A stretch of DNA of 64,000 nt from Volvariella volvacea V23 (GCA_000349905.1 KB722744.1:1-64000); one strand, 5' to 3'; numbered from the stretch's first letter, positions 12,119-23,799 are shown. Translations and numbers: made by a program. Notes: generated by a model not told the origin, from the sequence alone.

Positions 12119-13399
12119 ATGCTCCCCACCAAGCCATCGCGCTCGTCGACTTGCAGTTCGTTCTCGAGTTCTATTACGAATTCATCGCTCGCCACCATTT
12201 CGACCAATGGACAATTGTTCGTGAGATTAACTCTAAAATTAGGATTTTGTATTGATTACATGCGAAAAGGGATTCGATAATAGAAGCAGGTAAGCATCGC
12301 AGTACAACGGAAGCGGGGACACACCAGAGGCCTGATCCTTATGCACAGGTCTTTCGACAAGAGTAACCAAGGCCTTGAAGAAGCTGGAGGAGTTTGACAC
12401 GGTGCTTGTTGTAGATAATATGCAGTCAATGGCGAGTCATCGCTTTCAGGTAAGCTTTCGCCGAGATTCTCTTCTGTAGTGCTGGGCTATCGTCCGTCAT
12501 ACGACAACGAATCCCCTATTTATCACCCACATCTTATCGTTCCATACCCACCAACCCGAAATATTAGGTCCAGACGATACTACACGTCCTAGCACCACTC
12601 CTCGCGAAATACGATCAGGATGGGTTCGATCTACATCTGGTGTTTAATTCACAATCATACAGTGGCCCAGGCCCAGTGCAAGCCGAGGTGAGAGAGGATG
12701 TGAGCCTGTTGGTGGCACCAGGATAACCTGTCTTCACTGTAAAGAATATCAAGGTGATTTCGGATATCATGGATCGATTGAGCTATTGCGGAAAGGAGCC
12801 TGGGAGACTGTTTGAGTACATCGACGATCTTCTGAAGTCCTACCTTCGGCGGCATGAAAACGCACCCGAGCTGACCAAACCGGTCAACTACATTATCATA
12901 ACCAACGGAGACTTTGGTGCGGGTCACTGAACTCTGAGTATACTTGGACTCATTCTGTATTTATAGGAAGCTGCTCATGGCCGCCGCGCTGTGTCAAACG
13001 GGCTACCGATTGGTTGCAGAAAGGGAGCGGAAAACTTCCTAACCAGGCAAGCCAGATCCGCTGGTGGAAGGAACCATGAAGGAGAGGTGCTGACAAGTCG
13101 TGTAGGTTGGCTTTCAGTTCGTTCAGGTGTGCACCCCGGATGCAGTGCAGCGGCTTTTCCAGGAACTGGATGACAGCAGTGTGAGCATCTTGCACGATCT
13201 ATAATGATAATACGATACAACTAATGGCTTACGTATCCAGAAAATTGTCGACACATCGAGATACGAGGATAACTGGCAGAACATTGGCCCTCAAGACATT
13301 GTAAAGGTGCTCTTGGGTGGAATTGATAGGCGTGTGGATGAAAAGGGGGCGGCAGGCGTGTATAAAATTCCATTACCGTGGCGGGAGTTGTGTCGTTGA
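12119..13399 (+). CDS. vWA-domain protein, tandem copy 4, about 271 aa, degraded metal site
   Basis: Proposed exons: 12119-12216, 12270-12289, 12349-12449, 12568-12687, 12754-12916, 12967-13046, 13106-13180, 13241-13399. Exons three to eight are firm. The first two (a Ser/Thr-rich leader like that of copy 5, and a 20-base microexon with a GTTCGT donor upstream) are the only combination found that keeps the frame. Two metal-site motifs are altered: VLVVDNMQSMAS has Met where the first Ser should be, and the second loop reads YIIITNGDF, with Asn in place of the Asp of TDG. The intron at 13047 starts with GC (CAG|GCAAGC). The rest of the fold is kept (VGFQFVQVCTPD, IVKVLLGGIDRRVDEKGAAG). It may have lost metal binding while keeping a structural or binding role. 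Confidence 0.72.
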
Positions 13400-13640
13400 A
13401 GTTTGATACCTGATAGTCCGACCATGTATTTTAGTGTACTTTGTAGTGTAATCCTCTCCACTCGCCCGGGGTGGCAGTCTTGAAACTTGTGCACGCGGAG
13501 GAAGGCGGTAATAAATAGCCGCAAACACCATGCATCAGCACTGCATCATCAGTGCATGCCCAGAAGCCTCAGCGGCGTTGGCGGCTTGGGTCCCTCGACG
13601 GCTGATGACTCCAAGATAGGTATGATGGAGCGGTGCATGG

Positions 13641-13652
13641 GTGTATAAATGG
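13641..13652 (+). promoter_or_regulatory. TATA-like box of vWA copy 5
   Basis: GTGTATAAATGG lies 57-67 bases before the ATG at 13708, a normal distance for a fungal TATA element. Confidence 0.45.
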
Positions 13653-13707
13653 CGGGTACTGCGGATGAGCCTTGCCCTAACCACCTGTCGTAGGCCTGTT
13701 TCTCACA

Positions 13708-14886
13708 ATGGGCATCTCTTCCAGCACTTCAATATATAGTAACTCCTCAGGTTCCTCAGGCCTAGGTGAGTGGCTCCTCTGTGAACCCCCGTCTACTATG
13801 TGACCTTGGGCGTAGATCGATACGATGAGAATTGGTATGATGTGCCGCGACGAGGGACTCCAGTTGAAATCGGTACGTGCATCAGGTCTATGCACCTCTG
13901 GAAAAGTGCGATAATTTGGTCCTTCAAGTTCCTGTGTATTCGCCGACCATAGAGCGTGCACTGCGAAAGTTACGAGAATTTGATACAGTGATAGTAGTGG
14001 ATAACTCGGCATCCATGAGTCATCATCGGCGTAAGGTGAGTGGAGCTCCACAGACATGGAAGGAAAGAGGCGCCAATAATAAGTTAGGTAGCTGTGTTTG
14101 TGGACAACATTGCGCAGCTCGCTTCTAAATACACGCAACATGGCTTCGACCTCCATTTCGTTTCTGGGAAAGCGTATTACCTCGGGCTAGATGTCCAGGT
14201 GAGAGGGTGCTACTACTATATCTCCTCGGCATCTCAATCTTATTTGTCAGTCCTTGTGTGTTGTCCGAGATGCCGTAGATGCACTGGAGTATGGGGAAGG
14301 TGACTTGTACGGGTATTTAGATTGGCTGCTCCGGACCTATTATCGGCGCTACGAAGATGACCCACGCATCAAACCGGTCAACTTCATCATCATAACAGAT
14401 GGCGCATCAAGTACGTGCTTATACACCACCAGGTACTGCCTGTTTCTAACATGGTATGTTAGTCGGTAATACCTGGCCGCCAACATGTTTAATTCAGGCG
14501 GCTGAGTGGGTGAAGAGGCAAGCAAGGAGAACAAACCAGGTCAGTTGTTCATCAAGCTTTTAAAATAGTTCTCGAGCCTGTTGCAGATTGGATTTCAATT
14601 TGTCCAAGTGTGTACATCCGAGGCAGCCCAACGCCGATTCGAGCAGTTGGATGACAATCTAGGAACAGCCCTTGTAAGTATAAATTGAAGAGAGTGTATT
14701 CATACGTAAACAATGAATTCCCAATACTAGGACATAGTAGACACGACAAGATACGAAGATCCTTGGGACGTTTGGGATGTCAAGGACGTCGTGAAGGTCC
14801 TTTTGGGTGCCATCAATAGGAATGTGGACAAGAAAGGTGCTAAAGGAATTTACACTTTCCCACTTCCTGGACGCGAATTATCTTAA
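13708..14886 (+). CDS. vWA-domain protein, tandem copy 5, 270 aa
   Basis: Eight exons: 13708-13765, 13816-13872, 13929-14035, 14088-14198, 14251-14410, 14463-14539, 14587-14673, 14731-14886; all in frame. A Ser-rich leader (start MGISSSTSIYSNSSGSSG) precedes the vWA domain. The metal site is complete: FDTVIVVDNSASMSHH (D-N-S-A-S) and NFIIITDGAS. Conserved later motifs are IGFQFVQVCTSE, DIVDTTRYED and VVKVLLGAINRNVDKKGAKG. With copy 4 it forms a second subgroup: extra introns, Ser-rich leader and the QVCT rather than QLG variant. No signal peptide, so probably cytosolic or nuclear. Confidence 0.85.
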
Positions 14887-15150
14887 TGGAACACTGGCAA
14901 GATGGGTTTTGTAGTTTGCGTAATTTATAGAGTGTAACTACGTACTGTAGATCGCTTTATTTTAAAAGACTATAGCCAGCTCTGTGCTATAAATAACTAA
15001 TGGCTCTGTCACGGGAGCGTCAGCTGATGCTAGGTCTCAGATGTAGGCAGTACTGAAATATTAACGGGACTGAGGCGAGTAGCTCCTCATTACGCCGACT
15101 CGAGTTCTTGACAACCCATCACCCGCTCAAATACCTTGCTTGACTTCATA

Positions 15151-17160
15151 ATGTCCCGTCAGGACCTGTTGGCCTCCCTTGCCATATTCTCTGTGCTCCT
15201 TGTTGCTCTTGTGTCTCGGTTGAGATCATGGTGGAACCGGCTTCCCCTCCCACCTGGGCCAAAGGGACTCCCAATACTCGGGAATATTCGCCAGTTCCCA
15301 AAGGATCGTCCATGGCTGACGTACGAATCTTGGGCAAAGGTCTATGGTACGCGTTCAGCTAATTACGGCAAACAGCAGTCATGTGGCTGACACACTAAAT
15401 TTCTGCAGGCCCGATTATGTATTTAGAGTACTTTCGGACCCATACCATTATTCTGAGCTCGGCCAAAGCGGTACTCGACCTTCTTGACGGCCGATCAAAC
15501 ATCTATTCGGACCGACCCGTTTCTTTCGTCACGTCAGAGTTAATTGAGCGCAAGAATTCGGTTTTCAATATGACCTTTAATGATCCACGGTTCAAAGTCT
15601 ACAGACGACTATTGCACAGCGGTCTTGGACCACGAGTCGCGATGGAATATCGTCCCATCCAATTGCATGAGACTGCCGTATTATTGCGCTCGTTGGTGGA
15701 AACGCCGAACGATTTCGTTAGTCACCTCCGGAGGTGGGCTATTCGGATGTAGCAGTTGTATTTTATAGGATCTAATTATATAACATAGGAACGCAGCCGC
15801 AGTCATCATAAAAGTCGCATATGGATACCAAGTCGAAAGCGATGACGACCCTTTAATCGAAATTATTGAGGAGGGCTTTCGGCGCAGTAACGAAGTTCAT
15901 CACCCTCAACAATTTCTTTTCGACTCTTTTCCTATCTGTGAGTATGTGCCGCCATCCCTGCAGTGGTATTAACGCTTGTACAGTGCAGTATTGGCCCCAG
16001 TGGGTGGTCGGACCTGAGTTCAAAGAGCTTATCACCGCAGCGAAACAAGCGTTGGATAAGGTTGACAATGTACCTTATTCTTGGGCATTGAAGGCTATGG
16101 TATACCTTTCAACTTATAGTAGAGGGTTTATCATTGACTGCAGTCGAATAGGGAGAGGAAAACTATACAGAATCATTCGTCTCGAAGCACCTCCGTGAAT
16201 CTGGAAAGACGATCCCTGGAGAGCACGAAGACATTATCAAACGGTGCAGCGCAGCGCTCTACGCCGGGGGAGCAGACACGGTACGTCGTGAAGAATATTA
16301 GGCGGCTATGGACACCTCAATAGCATCCTGACAGACCGTCTCTGCATTAACATCCTTCTTCTGGCTAATGGCCACACACCCCGAAATCCAAACGACTGCG
16401 CAGAAAGAGGTTGACCTAATCACAGCAGGACGTCTTCCCAACTTTGACGATCAGAAGCACATGCCATACGTTTCTGCCCTGATCAAGGAAATTCTTCGCT
16501 GGGGTCCAGTTGCTCCGCTGGGTTAGTTGAAAATGTCATCCTGCAGGGCAATAATCTGACGTCTAATTATACCAGGACTCCGACACAGAGTCATGGAGGA
16601 TGACGTCTATGAGGGGTACTACATTCCAGCCGGAAGTGCTATCGTTGCTAACATTTGGTGAGCCTTAGTTATTTTAAGTGACTGTTCTTAGCGTATAACC
16701 GTGATGTGACCAGGGCAATAATGCATGACAGCAGCACGTACCCCGATCCATATACCTTTGATCCAACCCGTCATTTAGGCGAGAAAGCACAACCAGATCC
16801 TTTCCAGTTTGCCTTTGGGTTTGGTAGGCGCGTATGTCCAGGTGAGTCGCTCCGAGCTTGAAAACCCTCGCAGAAGGGTGCAATAACCGCTTACATCCGG
16901 CAGGTGCACACTTTGCGGAGATATCACTCTTCTTGAATATTTCTAGTATTCTGGCGACCTTTAATATTTCCAAGGCGGTCGATGAGTCTGGCGCAGAGAT
17001 TGACCCACCGTTGAAGTGGTCAAACGGGGTGACTTCGTGAGTGATTCTATAATTTGTCTCGCTCTCCTGCCACTAACATCGTGTCCTCGAATTCAGACAC
17101 ATTGCCTCATTCCCGTGTCGTATAGTCCCTCGTTCTCCAGATGCTTTATTGAACTTTTGA
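15151..17160 (+). CDS. Cytochrome P450, copy A, 502 aa
   Basis: Ten exons: 15151-15346, 15409-15733, 15789-15937, 15984-16099, 16152-16280, 16335-16521, 16576-16657, 16714-16841, 16904-17036, 17097-17160. Start is the ATG of [20 protein letters not shown], giving an N-terminal ER membrane anchor and then the Pro-rich hinge [16 protein letters not shown]. The helix K motif ExxR is IKEILRW (E357, R360), PERF-like region [10 protein letters not shown], and the haem loop is [10 protein letters not shown] (axial Cys436). Length and layout are those of fungal microsomal class II P450s resembling the CYP64/O-methylsterigmatocystin-oxidoreductase type that is numerous in Agaricomycetes. Substrate unknown. 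An inverted twin lies at 19231-21231. The last exon ([14 protein letters not shown]) is easily missed, because reading through the previous donor gives an early stop. Confidence 0.93.
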
Positions 17161-17312
17161 ACTCTTGCTACGTCTCCACGATCTGCATAGGACATTGTAA
17201 CATATTCCTCTTTCCACATAGCATTACGGCCTTAGAAACCAAATTGTAAGTGTCGTACTAGCGTAGTACAGTGGACAGAACCAAGCACGTATTAGTATGC
17301 TCATTTTAGAGT

Positions 17313-19027
17313 TTAGTCAAAAGCTAGGGGTGCCTGGCGGTCGGCGAGCCGTGGGAACGCGTTTGCCTGAGCTAATACGACCATCTGCTTTTCGTGACTG
17401 ATATACCCGCGCATAAAGCCCTTGTATATCATATTGGCCACAAAACACTCAGACTCTTCCTGTGACACGTCTATTCCTGAGACCCGAAGCGAAGCATGGA
17501 AAAGTGAGATAGGTATTCGTGTACTTTTGTCGCACGCAACCCAACTTGTGATACTTATTAGTTACACGCTACGATGGTTCGAAAGTAGAAACGTACACTC
17601 TGCGGAATAGGCCTCTCATGCATAGCTCCCGGGCCTTTTCTACCACAATCCATAGGTTGAGGTCTACTAATCGGCGCTCCCATTGTTCTAATGCCCGATC
17701 GTAACCAGCCAAATTGCCGACGCGTATTGCATCAATGAATGGCGTGTATATACTGCGCAATGCGGGGAAGCGTGCTAACAGCTCTTTTGATGGTAGGTGT
17801 CCGCGAATGATTCGTAGAGGTAGAAGGTAGGTCAGGATGCGCCTGAAAACGTGTCAATATGGTGAGACTATACAGCAATGAGATTGGCTTACTCTTGATT
17901 ACTTGTGGCATCAAGATGGCAGTGGTAGAAGGCCAGAGTCAGCTCTTGCTCTGACTGTGTTTTGGTTAACGCAAGCAAGCAACACCAACGAACAAGACAT
18001 GCCTTAGTATATTCTTCATTCAAAAAACTCAGCATCCCAATGTAGTAGCGATAGGTAACCTATGGACCATCAGGGAGCTGGAAAGCACACGTTAATGAGA
18101 GTACCTGATGCGAACGGGGGAAAGAGGACAGCGGAGGGATGTCGGTGTTGGCTTCGAGGGCACGGAGGATGTTTTTGGACAGCGATATACGCTTGATCTA
18201 TAATGTTACGAAGCGGTGTGTGAGTGCGATTATAACTCCAGCAAGAAGACCACAAGCACATACCCGGAAATAGCACTTAAGAATGAGCCCAACAACATAG
18301 TAAACACCCCACTTTCTGGACTGGTCAGGCGGCGAAGTTCTACGCTTGTTCAGCGTGCAGCACAATGAACTTCAAAAACCTCTGCATCACCTATCCGTCA
18401 TGCAATTTCCAAACGCCTTTGTAATGATCCTGGCTGCCTCCTCCATGCAGTCGCTTTTCTGCCCGTTGCACCGTGCGTATTCGTCAGCCTGTTATATTCA
18501 CGCTGAAGTCAGTACCAGAGGAGGAGCATAGTTGGTGCAATGGTTACGAACATACATCCAGTGCCAGGTCTCGCAAGTCCCTCAATATCGAAAACAATGC
18601 CGGTAAAGTCCAACCACGATTCTCGGTAAAGAAACGGGAGAACAAACTGAAAGGGCATGATAATTATTTTCAAATTCTTGTAGTGCTAAGGACTTACGAG
18701 ACAAGTTGCGATTGTTCTTTGAAGCCTTCTGATGGACGCTTTCGCGCAATATGCGCGCACACGAGCACATACTGAATTGAAATCTCGTCCCAGGGACTTG
18801 CCATACTACCTTCATACATACTCATTGATTCACGCTACACTCCCAGCTTGTCATCATAAGCGCTTCCGCAACTCGTATCGAGCACATACAGTGGGGTTAC
18901 GCAATCCTTTGACGAGGTCTTTTCCGTGCGGGCTTGAGGGGCGAAGTAGGTACGCGAGGTTATTGCCATTCTCTGCTGAGATCGCGTCGTTGAGCTGGGC
19001 AAGAAATGTTGGAAAGTCCACAGGCAT
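17313..19027 (-). CDS. CSN12: PCI-domain protein, CSN12/THP1 (PCID2) family, 409 aa
   Basis: Ten exons on the minus strand: 19027-18890, 18834-18698, 18646-18556, 18488-18391, 18339-18264, 18197-18105, 18059-18003, 17954-17893, 17842-17597, 17544-17313; total 409 aa. N-terminal pieces such as MSMYEGSMASPWDEISIQY and FSRFFTENRGWTLPALFSIL match the helical repeats of the family. The C-terminal PCI winged helix includes ILTYLLPLRIIRGHLP, YTPFIDAIRVGNLAGYDRAL and RIPISLFHASLRVSG. The family includes yeast Csn12/Thp1 and animal PCID2, linked to COP9-signalosome-associated complexes and mRNA export (TREX-2). I cannot separate Csn12 from Thp1 by eye; the length fits Csn12. The intron at 18002-17955 starts with GC (AAG|GCATGT); being 48 bases without stops it could also be read through. 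It lies between the two inverted P450 genes. Confidence 0.88.
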
Positions 19028-19230
19028 TCGGTAAACGAAGGTGGTCAGGTACTGAGGGAATGGTGTTTACACATGTTTGGCGCCAGGCCGTACCCGAGAA
19101 AACTCTTGAACCTATATATTTTTGATATATACACAAAATACTTCACTCTACAGGATCTCTAGCGGGAAACGGATTCTAAATCATCCAACATGCGAAAGGA
19201 TGGTATAACAAATCATTTTGACGAAAGCAT

Positions 19231-21231
19231 TTAAAGATTCATCAAAGCCTCAGGAGAGCGAGGCACTATACGGCATGGGAATGGAGTGATATGTCTGCAA
19301 AGTAGCGTCAGCAGCGGAATTACAGCTCAAGCGTACAGGTCCACTAACGAGATCATCCCGGTTGTCCAGTTCAGGGGTGGGTCGATTTCTGCGCCAGAAT
19401 CATCAATTGCCTTACGAATATTGAATGTCGCCAAAATGCTTGAAATGTTCAAGAAGAGCGATAATCCCGCGAAATGCGCGCCTATTAGTAGAGGGCAATT
19501 ACGAGTATTGAAGCTTGTAGAGGCGTACGTAAAAAAGCCAACTCACCAGGGCATGCCCGCCTGCCGAACCCATAGACAAAGTTCAAGGGATCTGGTTGGG
19601 CCTTCTCGCCAAGGTGGCGCGTTGGGTCAAAAACATGTGGGTCAGGATATATTTCGCTATCATGTGTTATCGCCCTGGATAGATCATGGTTAAAACATGA
19701 GAGAGATTTCGTCGGACAAGGCGCACCATATATTAGCAATAATGGTGCTTCCTGCCGGAATATGGTAGCATTCGTAAATGTCGTCCTCCATGACTCTATG
19801 TTGAAGTCCTAATGGAGACAGAAATGGATCAAGTTCGCTGTAATGAGAGGGCGGGGCTCAGCTTACCGAGGGGGCCCACTGGACCCCAGCGAAGAACCTC
19901 CTTGATCAGGGCAGAAACATATGGCATGTGCTTCTGATCGTCAAAGTTGGGAAGACGCCCTGCTGTGATTGAATCGATTTCCCTCTGCGCAGTCGCTTGA
20001 ATTTCGGGGTGTGTAGTCATCAGCCAGAAGAAGGTGGTTAGCGCAGAAATGGTCTAGTGAGGCACTTCAATACATCAAATCTCACACATCACGCACAATA
20101 CCCACCGTATCTGTTCCTCCAGCGTAAAGCGCTGAACTACATCGCTTGACAATATCCTCGTGCTCTCCAGGGATCAGCTTTCCGGGTTCACGGAGATGTA
20201 TTGACACAAATGATTCCGTGTGATCTTCACTCTCCTGTCAGGCCGCACTTAGTACGATGGCATCAGAGAAACTCCAAGTCATACCATAGCTTTTAGTGTC
20301 CACAAATAAGGCAAATTGTCAATCCTGTCGAATCCTGCCTTCGCTGCAGTAATAATTTTCTCGAATTCAGACCCCATAACCCATTGAGGCCTGTACTGCA
20401 CTGCACAAGACCATTAGCGCTTGCCGTCAAACCCTTGGGACAGACTCACAGATAGGAAAAGAGTCAAAAAGGAATTGACGAGGGTGATTGGCTGCACCGG
20501 CACTGCGATGACCTTCCTCCGTGACCTTGATGAAAAAGTCGTCCTCACTGTTAACCTGATACCCATATGCAATTTTCATAATAACCGCAGCTGCATTCCT
20601 GCGAACGACGCTCGGATACTACAATGAACACAAGTCACTAGGCGACTCACCTGCGAATATGACGGATGAACTCGCTTGGTGATTTGGCCAACGATTGCAA
20701 TAGCACAACGGTCTCGTGCAACTGCGCAGAACGAAAGTCAATTACAGAACGCGGACCAAGACCGCTGTGCAACAATCTCCTGTATATCTTAAATCGTGGA
20801 TCGCTATATCTCATGAAAAACATCGAGTTCTTTCGGCCGATGAGTTCAGACAAGACAAAAGGAGCCGGTCGATCCGAGTAGATGTTAGAGCGAGCTTCCA
20901 GGAGGTCGAGTGCTACTTTGGCGGAACTAAGAACGATAACGTGAGTTCGGAGGTAGTCGAGATGCATAATTGGTCCTTCGTGTAGCAGTTCAATTTGTCA
21001 CAGGTATCTTATTTGCAATGTAATCATATACACACCATATGTTTTAGCCCAAGATTCATAGGTTAGCCATGGTGTCTGTTTTGGAAACTGGCGAAGATTT
21101 CCTATGATTGGGAGCCCTTTTGGGCCAGGTGGGAGTGGAAGTCGATACCACCATGACCTCAATCGAGGTGTAATGGCGACGAGGAGAACAGCGAATATCA
21201 CAAGTGAGGCCAATAGGTCCTGGTGAGGCAT
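19231..21231 (-). CDS. Cytochrome P450, copy B, 502 aa
   Basis: Ten exons on the minus strand: 21231-21036, 20975-20651, 20598-20450, 20400-20285, 20234-20106, 20053-19867, 19808-19727, 19674-19547, 19481-19349, 19294-19231. Every exon has exactly the same length as its partner in copy A, so the protein is also 502 aa. It has an N-terminal anchor (MPHQDLLASLVIFAVLLVAI), hinge [16 protein letters not shown], helix K IKEVLRW (ExxR 357-360) and haem loop YGFGRRACPG (Cys436). Differences are spread through the protein, with clusters in likely substrate-recognition areas (for example [12 protein letters not shown] in A against GRKNSMFFMRYS in B). No broken frame, so both copies look functional. 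Substrate unknown. Confidence 0.93.
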
Positions 21232-23026
21232 TGTGGCGTTAAACCGGAGAAGAGGTGGTCGGCAATTTGTACTGGTGAAAGTAAGGGAGGGGGTTCTCGT
21301 TCACCTCGAGAAGGCGGTTATATGGCATCTCAGTACTCAGTGCTGAACCGAGATTTATGTGCGACCTTGATTCACCCGGTATAGAAATTCAAGTTATGAC
21401 TAGACCTGGCAGGGTCAGCGGCAGTCCAGGTACTGTGGACTTGATGGCGCATCAACAAGGCTCTGATAAGACAATTACTGTGAGTATTGCTCATCGTGCA
21501 GATGCACCAAAGTGCCTTGATTCTGTGAATGCGGGCTTCGTTCTGCTTCATTGTTCAAGACTCGGAAATGGCCGAAAGCTGCTAGAAATGATCAAAATTA
21601 GCGAAATAGTCGGAAGTGGCCAAAATTCTATAGGTTTTACCTTTGAGCTACGAGAAAGTCGTTTTATTTCACATGCAAGGGCAGGTTGTGAACACGGGGA
21701 GCAGGGACAGCTAATACTACTTGCTGAATGAAGCGAGCAGATAGCAGGTCGTGGGAGATGACTGGAGCAGTCGTGAATGCCGCGCTCACTTTGAAGGCAC
21801 CAATAACGACCTATAATCCAGCGTGTAAAGTCTGCAACGGGGATTAGCATTCAATAGGAGCGATCTTAACCATTGAGCACTCATTGAGCCCAATCATGGA
21901 CCTTGAGGGAGAGCTGAGACACGACGGACGCGAGCCTCTGGATGATCACGACGGGATCACCGCCCAACGCGGAAAATCAAATTCGCATGGAAAATCACGC
22001 AAAGCCTAATCCAAGCTTCTTTTGCGACGGAAGTGGGGAATGAGTGGCTCCGTTCGCGATGTTGACCAAAAGAGCCTCTTGAAAGACGGTCGAAAGCAGA
22101 GCGATCCCACAGGGCGGACACATTACTGTGAGGGTGAAAAGGACACAAAGGACACAACCCTCACATCAACGGAATGAAACAAGCTGAACGTCGGACACCT
22201 CCATGGACCCTTAATTATGGTCAGCTGCTTTTTGACAGCAGTAACAGTTACTATGGCATTCCCTGCATGACGCACTGCAGATTCTTGGACCTTATGTGGG
22301 TCCTCAGGTTAGCCGACCTCGAGGAAATGGAAGAAGGCTCTGCGTTCTCTAGTACACAAGGAGCAAAGGACCACACTTTCTCTTCTGTCCATCTGTTCTT
22401 CGGGTGCCCGTAGGACGGCCAAGAGGTAGGGTAGCACCCAGAAAGGCCGGGATCTCCTCCCACCCCACAAAGACCGCCTGGGCGGCATGGGTGATGCGGA
22501 CGTACTTTGGGTAGTTAGGGCCGGGCCGAAACTGCTCGGTGTCCAGCGGGTGTCACCATGCCAAAATTAGAGTGCCAAGGCACGTGTGCGGTGCTCTAAG
22601 CCTAGTATAGGGGTTGCTTGCTCCTATGCAATGTCCCGTTTATGTCGTCGAAGGGTAGTGTCGACACTGCCACCGAGGTTCTGTCAAGAGAAAAATTGCA
22701 ATGGCCTGGGAGCTGACACTTCGCGTTTATGTATAGACTGAGGAGCACTATTGCTACTAAATACGACGGGAGTGGAGGCCCTCAAAAGGCTAACGGAAGA
22801 CCATATGACTGAACATGTGGTTGAAGTGAGCAGCGGTCGCAGGGGAGGCAGTGCTGTTAGCTTCCGACGAGCCTGAGCCAATGGACACGAATGAATACAT
22901 CATGATCCACCTGATTTGATTGATTGTTGGATCCTTTCGAGACGCGATCATCAGAGAACAGGGAAACATGACGGTTCCCGTTTTAGTTTTTCGCCCGAGT
23001 AATCACCAGCGCACTGCCTGAGTGGG
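21232..23026. other. Long stretch without a supported gene
   Basis: About 1.8 kb. An uninterrupted frame at 21357-21731 has no recognisable motif and lacks flanking coding exons. The GC-rich part at 22400-22560 also shows nothing recognisable. The end belongs to the promoter of the Cys-rich gene starting at 23212. Confidence 0.45.
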
Positions 23027-23211
23027 GTTTAAAAGAGGGCAGTAAAACGCTTTCGTTTCTTCACCCACCCTCACAACACAACTACACCAGTTCCCTGAGC
23101 AGGTCTCAGTTTTCGACGCTCTACACTACTTTTTTCTCTTCAACTCTTTCGTTTCGTTTCGTTCTTTAATTCTCTTATCTTTCTTTATTCTCTCTTTCCC
23201 AACAAATCGTC
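23027..23211 (+). promoter_or_regulatory. Promoter with TATA-like box and C/T-rich leader of the BAS2-like gene
   Basis: GGTTTAAAAGAGG at 23026-23038 is TATA-like. It is followed by a strongly pyrimidine-rich leader (about 23115-23205, runs such as TTTCGTTTCGTTTCG) up to ATG 23212. In fungi such CT-rich leaders are common in highly expressed genes. Confidence 0.45.
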
Positions 23212-23799
23212 ATGCTGGCCATCAAGAAGACTTTCATCGCTGTCTTCCTTTTGAACCGTGAGTCTTTCTGCTTAATCTAGTCATCTTCAAATCTAAAACC
23301 ACTTCACAGTTTCCCTCTTTGTTGCCGCCCAAGGCACGCAATTCATCACCGGCCCCNNNNNNNNNNNNNNNNNNNNNNNNNNNNNNNNNNNNNNNNNNNN
23401 NNNNNNNNNNNNNNNNNNNNNNNNNNNNNNNNNNNNNNNNNNNNNNNNNNNNNNNNTGGCGGATGTGGCTTCGGCGACCCAGTCCCCAATGATCGCGCCG
23501 CTCAAGCCCTCCGTGGTGGTCAACCTTCTGCCCCACCTGCCGCTGCTCCACCTGCACCCGCACGCAACGCTGCTCCAGCCGTCGCTCCTGGTACTCAATT
23601 CATCACTGGTTCTTGCAACAGCGACCGTGATTGCGCTTCTGGCTGCTGTGGATTCAACACTGGCAAGTGCGCTGGTGCTATCGTCGCACAAGAGAGAGAT
23701 GGTGGATGCGGTTTCGGTGATGCTCAACCCAACGACATTGCTGCCCAGAGATTGAGGGGTAAGAGATACGTCCCAAGAGAGTTGTTGTATGGTCATTAA
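23212..23799 (+). CDS. Secreted Cys-rich protein, BAS2-like, two repeats, interrupted by an assembly gap
   Basis: Exon 1 is 23212-23257; exon 2 starts at 23310 and runs to the stop at 23797-23799, broken by 100 N (23357-23456). The N-terminus is a signal peptide (MLAIKKTFIAVFLLN then LSLFVAAQ). The mature protein begins GTQFITGP just before the gap. After the gap the frame gives GGCGFGDPVPNDRAAQALRG, an Ala/Pro linker, then a second full unit: GTQFITGSCNSDRDCASGCC, GFNTGKCAGAIVAQERDG and GCGFGDAQPNDIAAQ. The gap therefore probably hides the Cys-rich core of the first unit, and the gene encodes a two-repeat protein. The single unit resembles proteins annotated as biotrophy-associated secreted protein 2 in other fungi; function there is unclear. 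The frame does not match across exactly 100 bases, as expected for an arbitrary gap size. Confidence 0.8.
23357..23456. other. Assembly gap (100 N)
   Basis: Exactly 100 undetermined bases inside a gene with internal repeats. The size is probably a placeholder. A repeated Cys-rich unit would explain why assembly failed here. Confidence 0.95.

Noticed and set aside
21357..21731. 124-codon plus-strand open frame
   Set aside because: No recognisable motif and no partner exons in a stretch with no other coding signal.
22174..22560. Possible transposon or retroelement relic
   Set aside because: A few residues looked suggestive on both strands, but no reverse transcriptase, integrase or transposase motif and no terminal repeats could be identified.
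23234..23796. Two minus-strand open frames running through the N gap
   Set aside because: They are antisense to the Cys-rich secreted gene and stay open only because N codons contain no stop.
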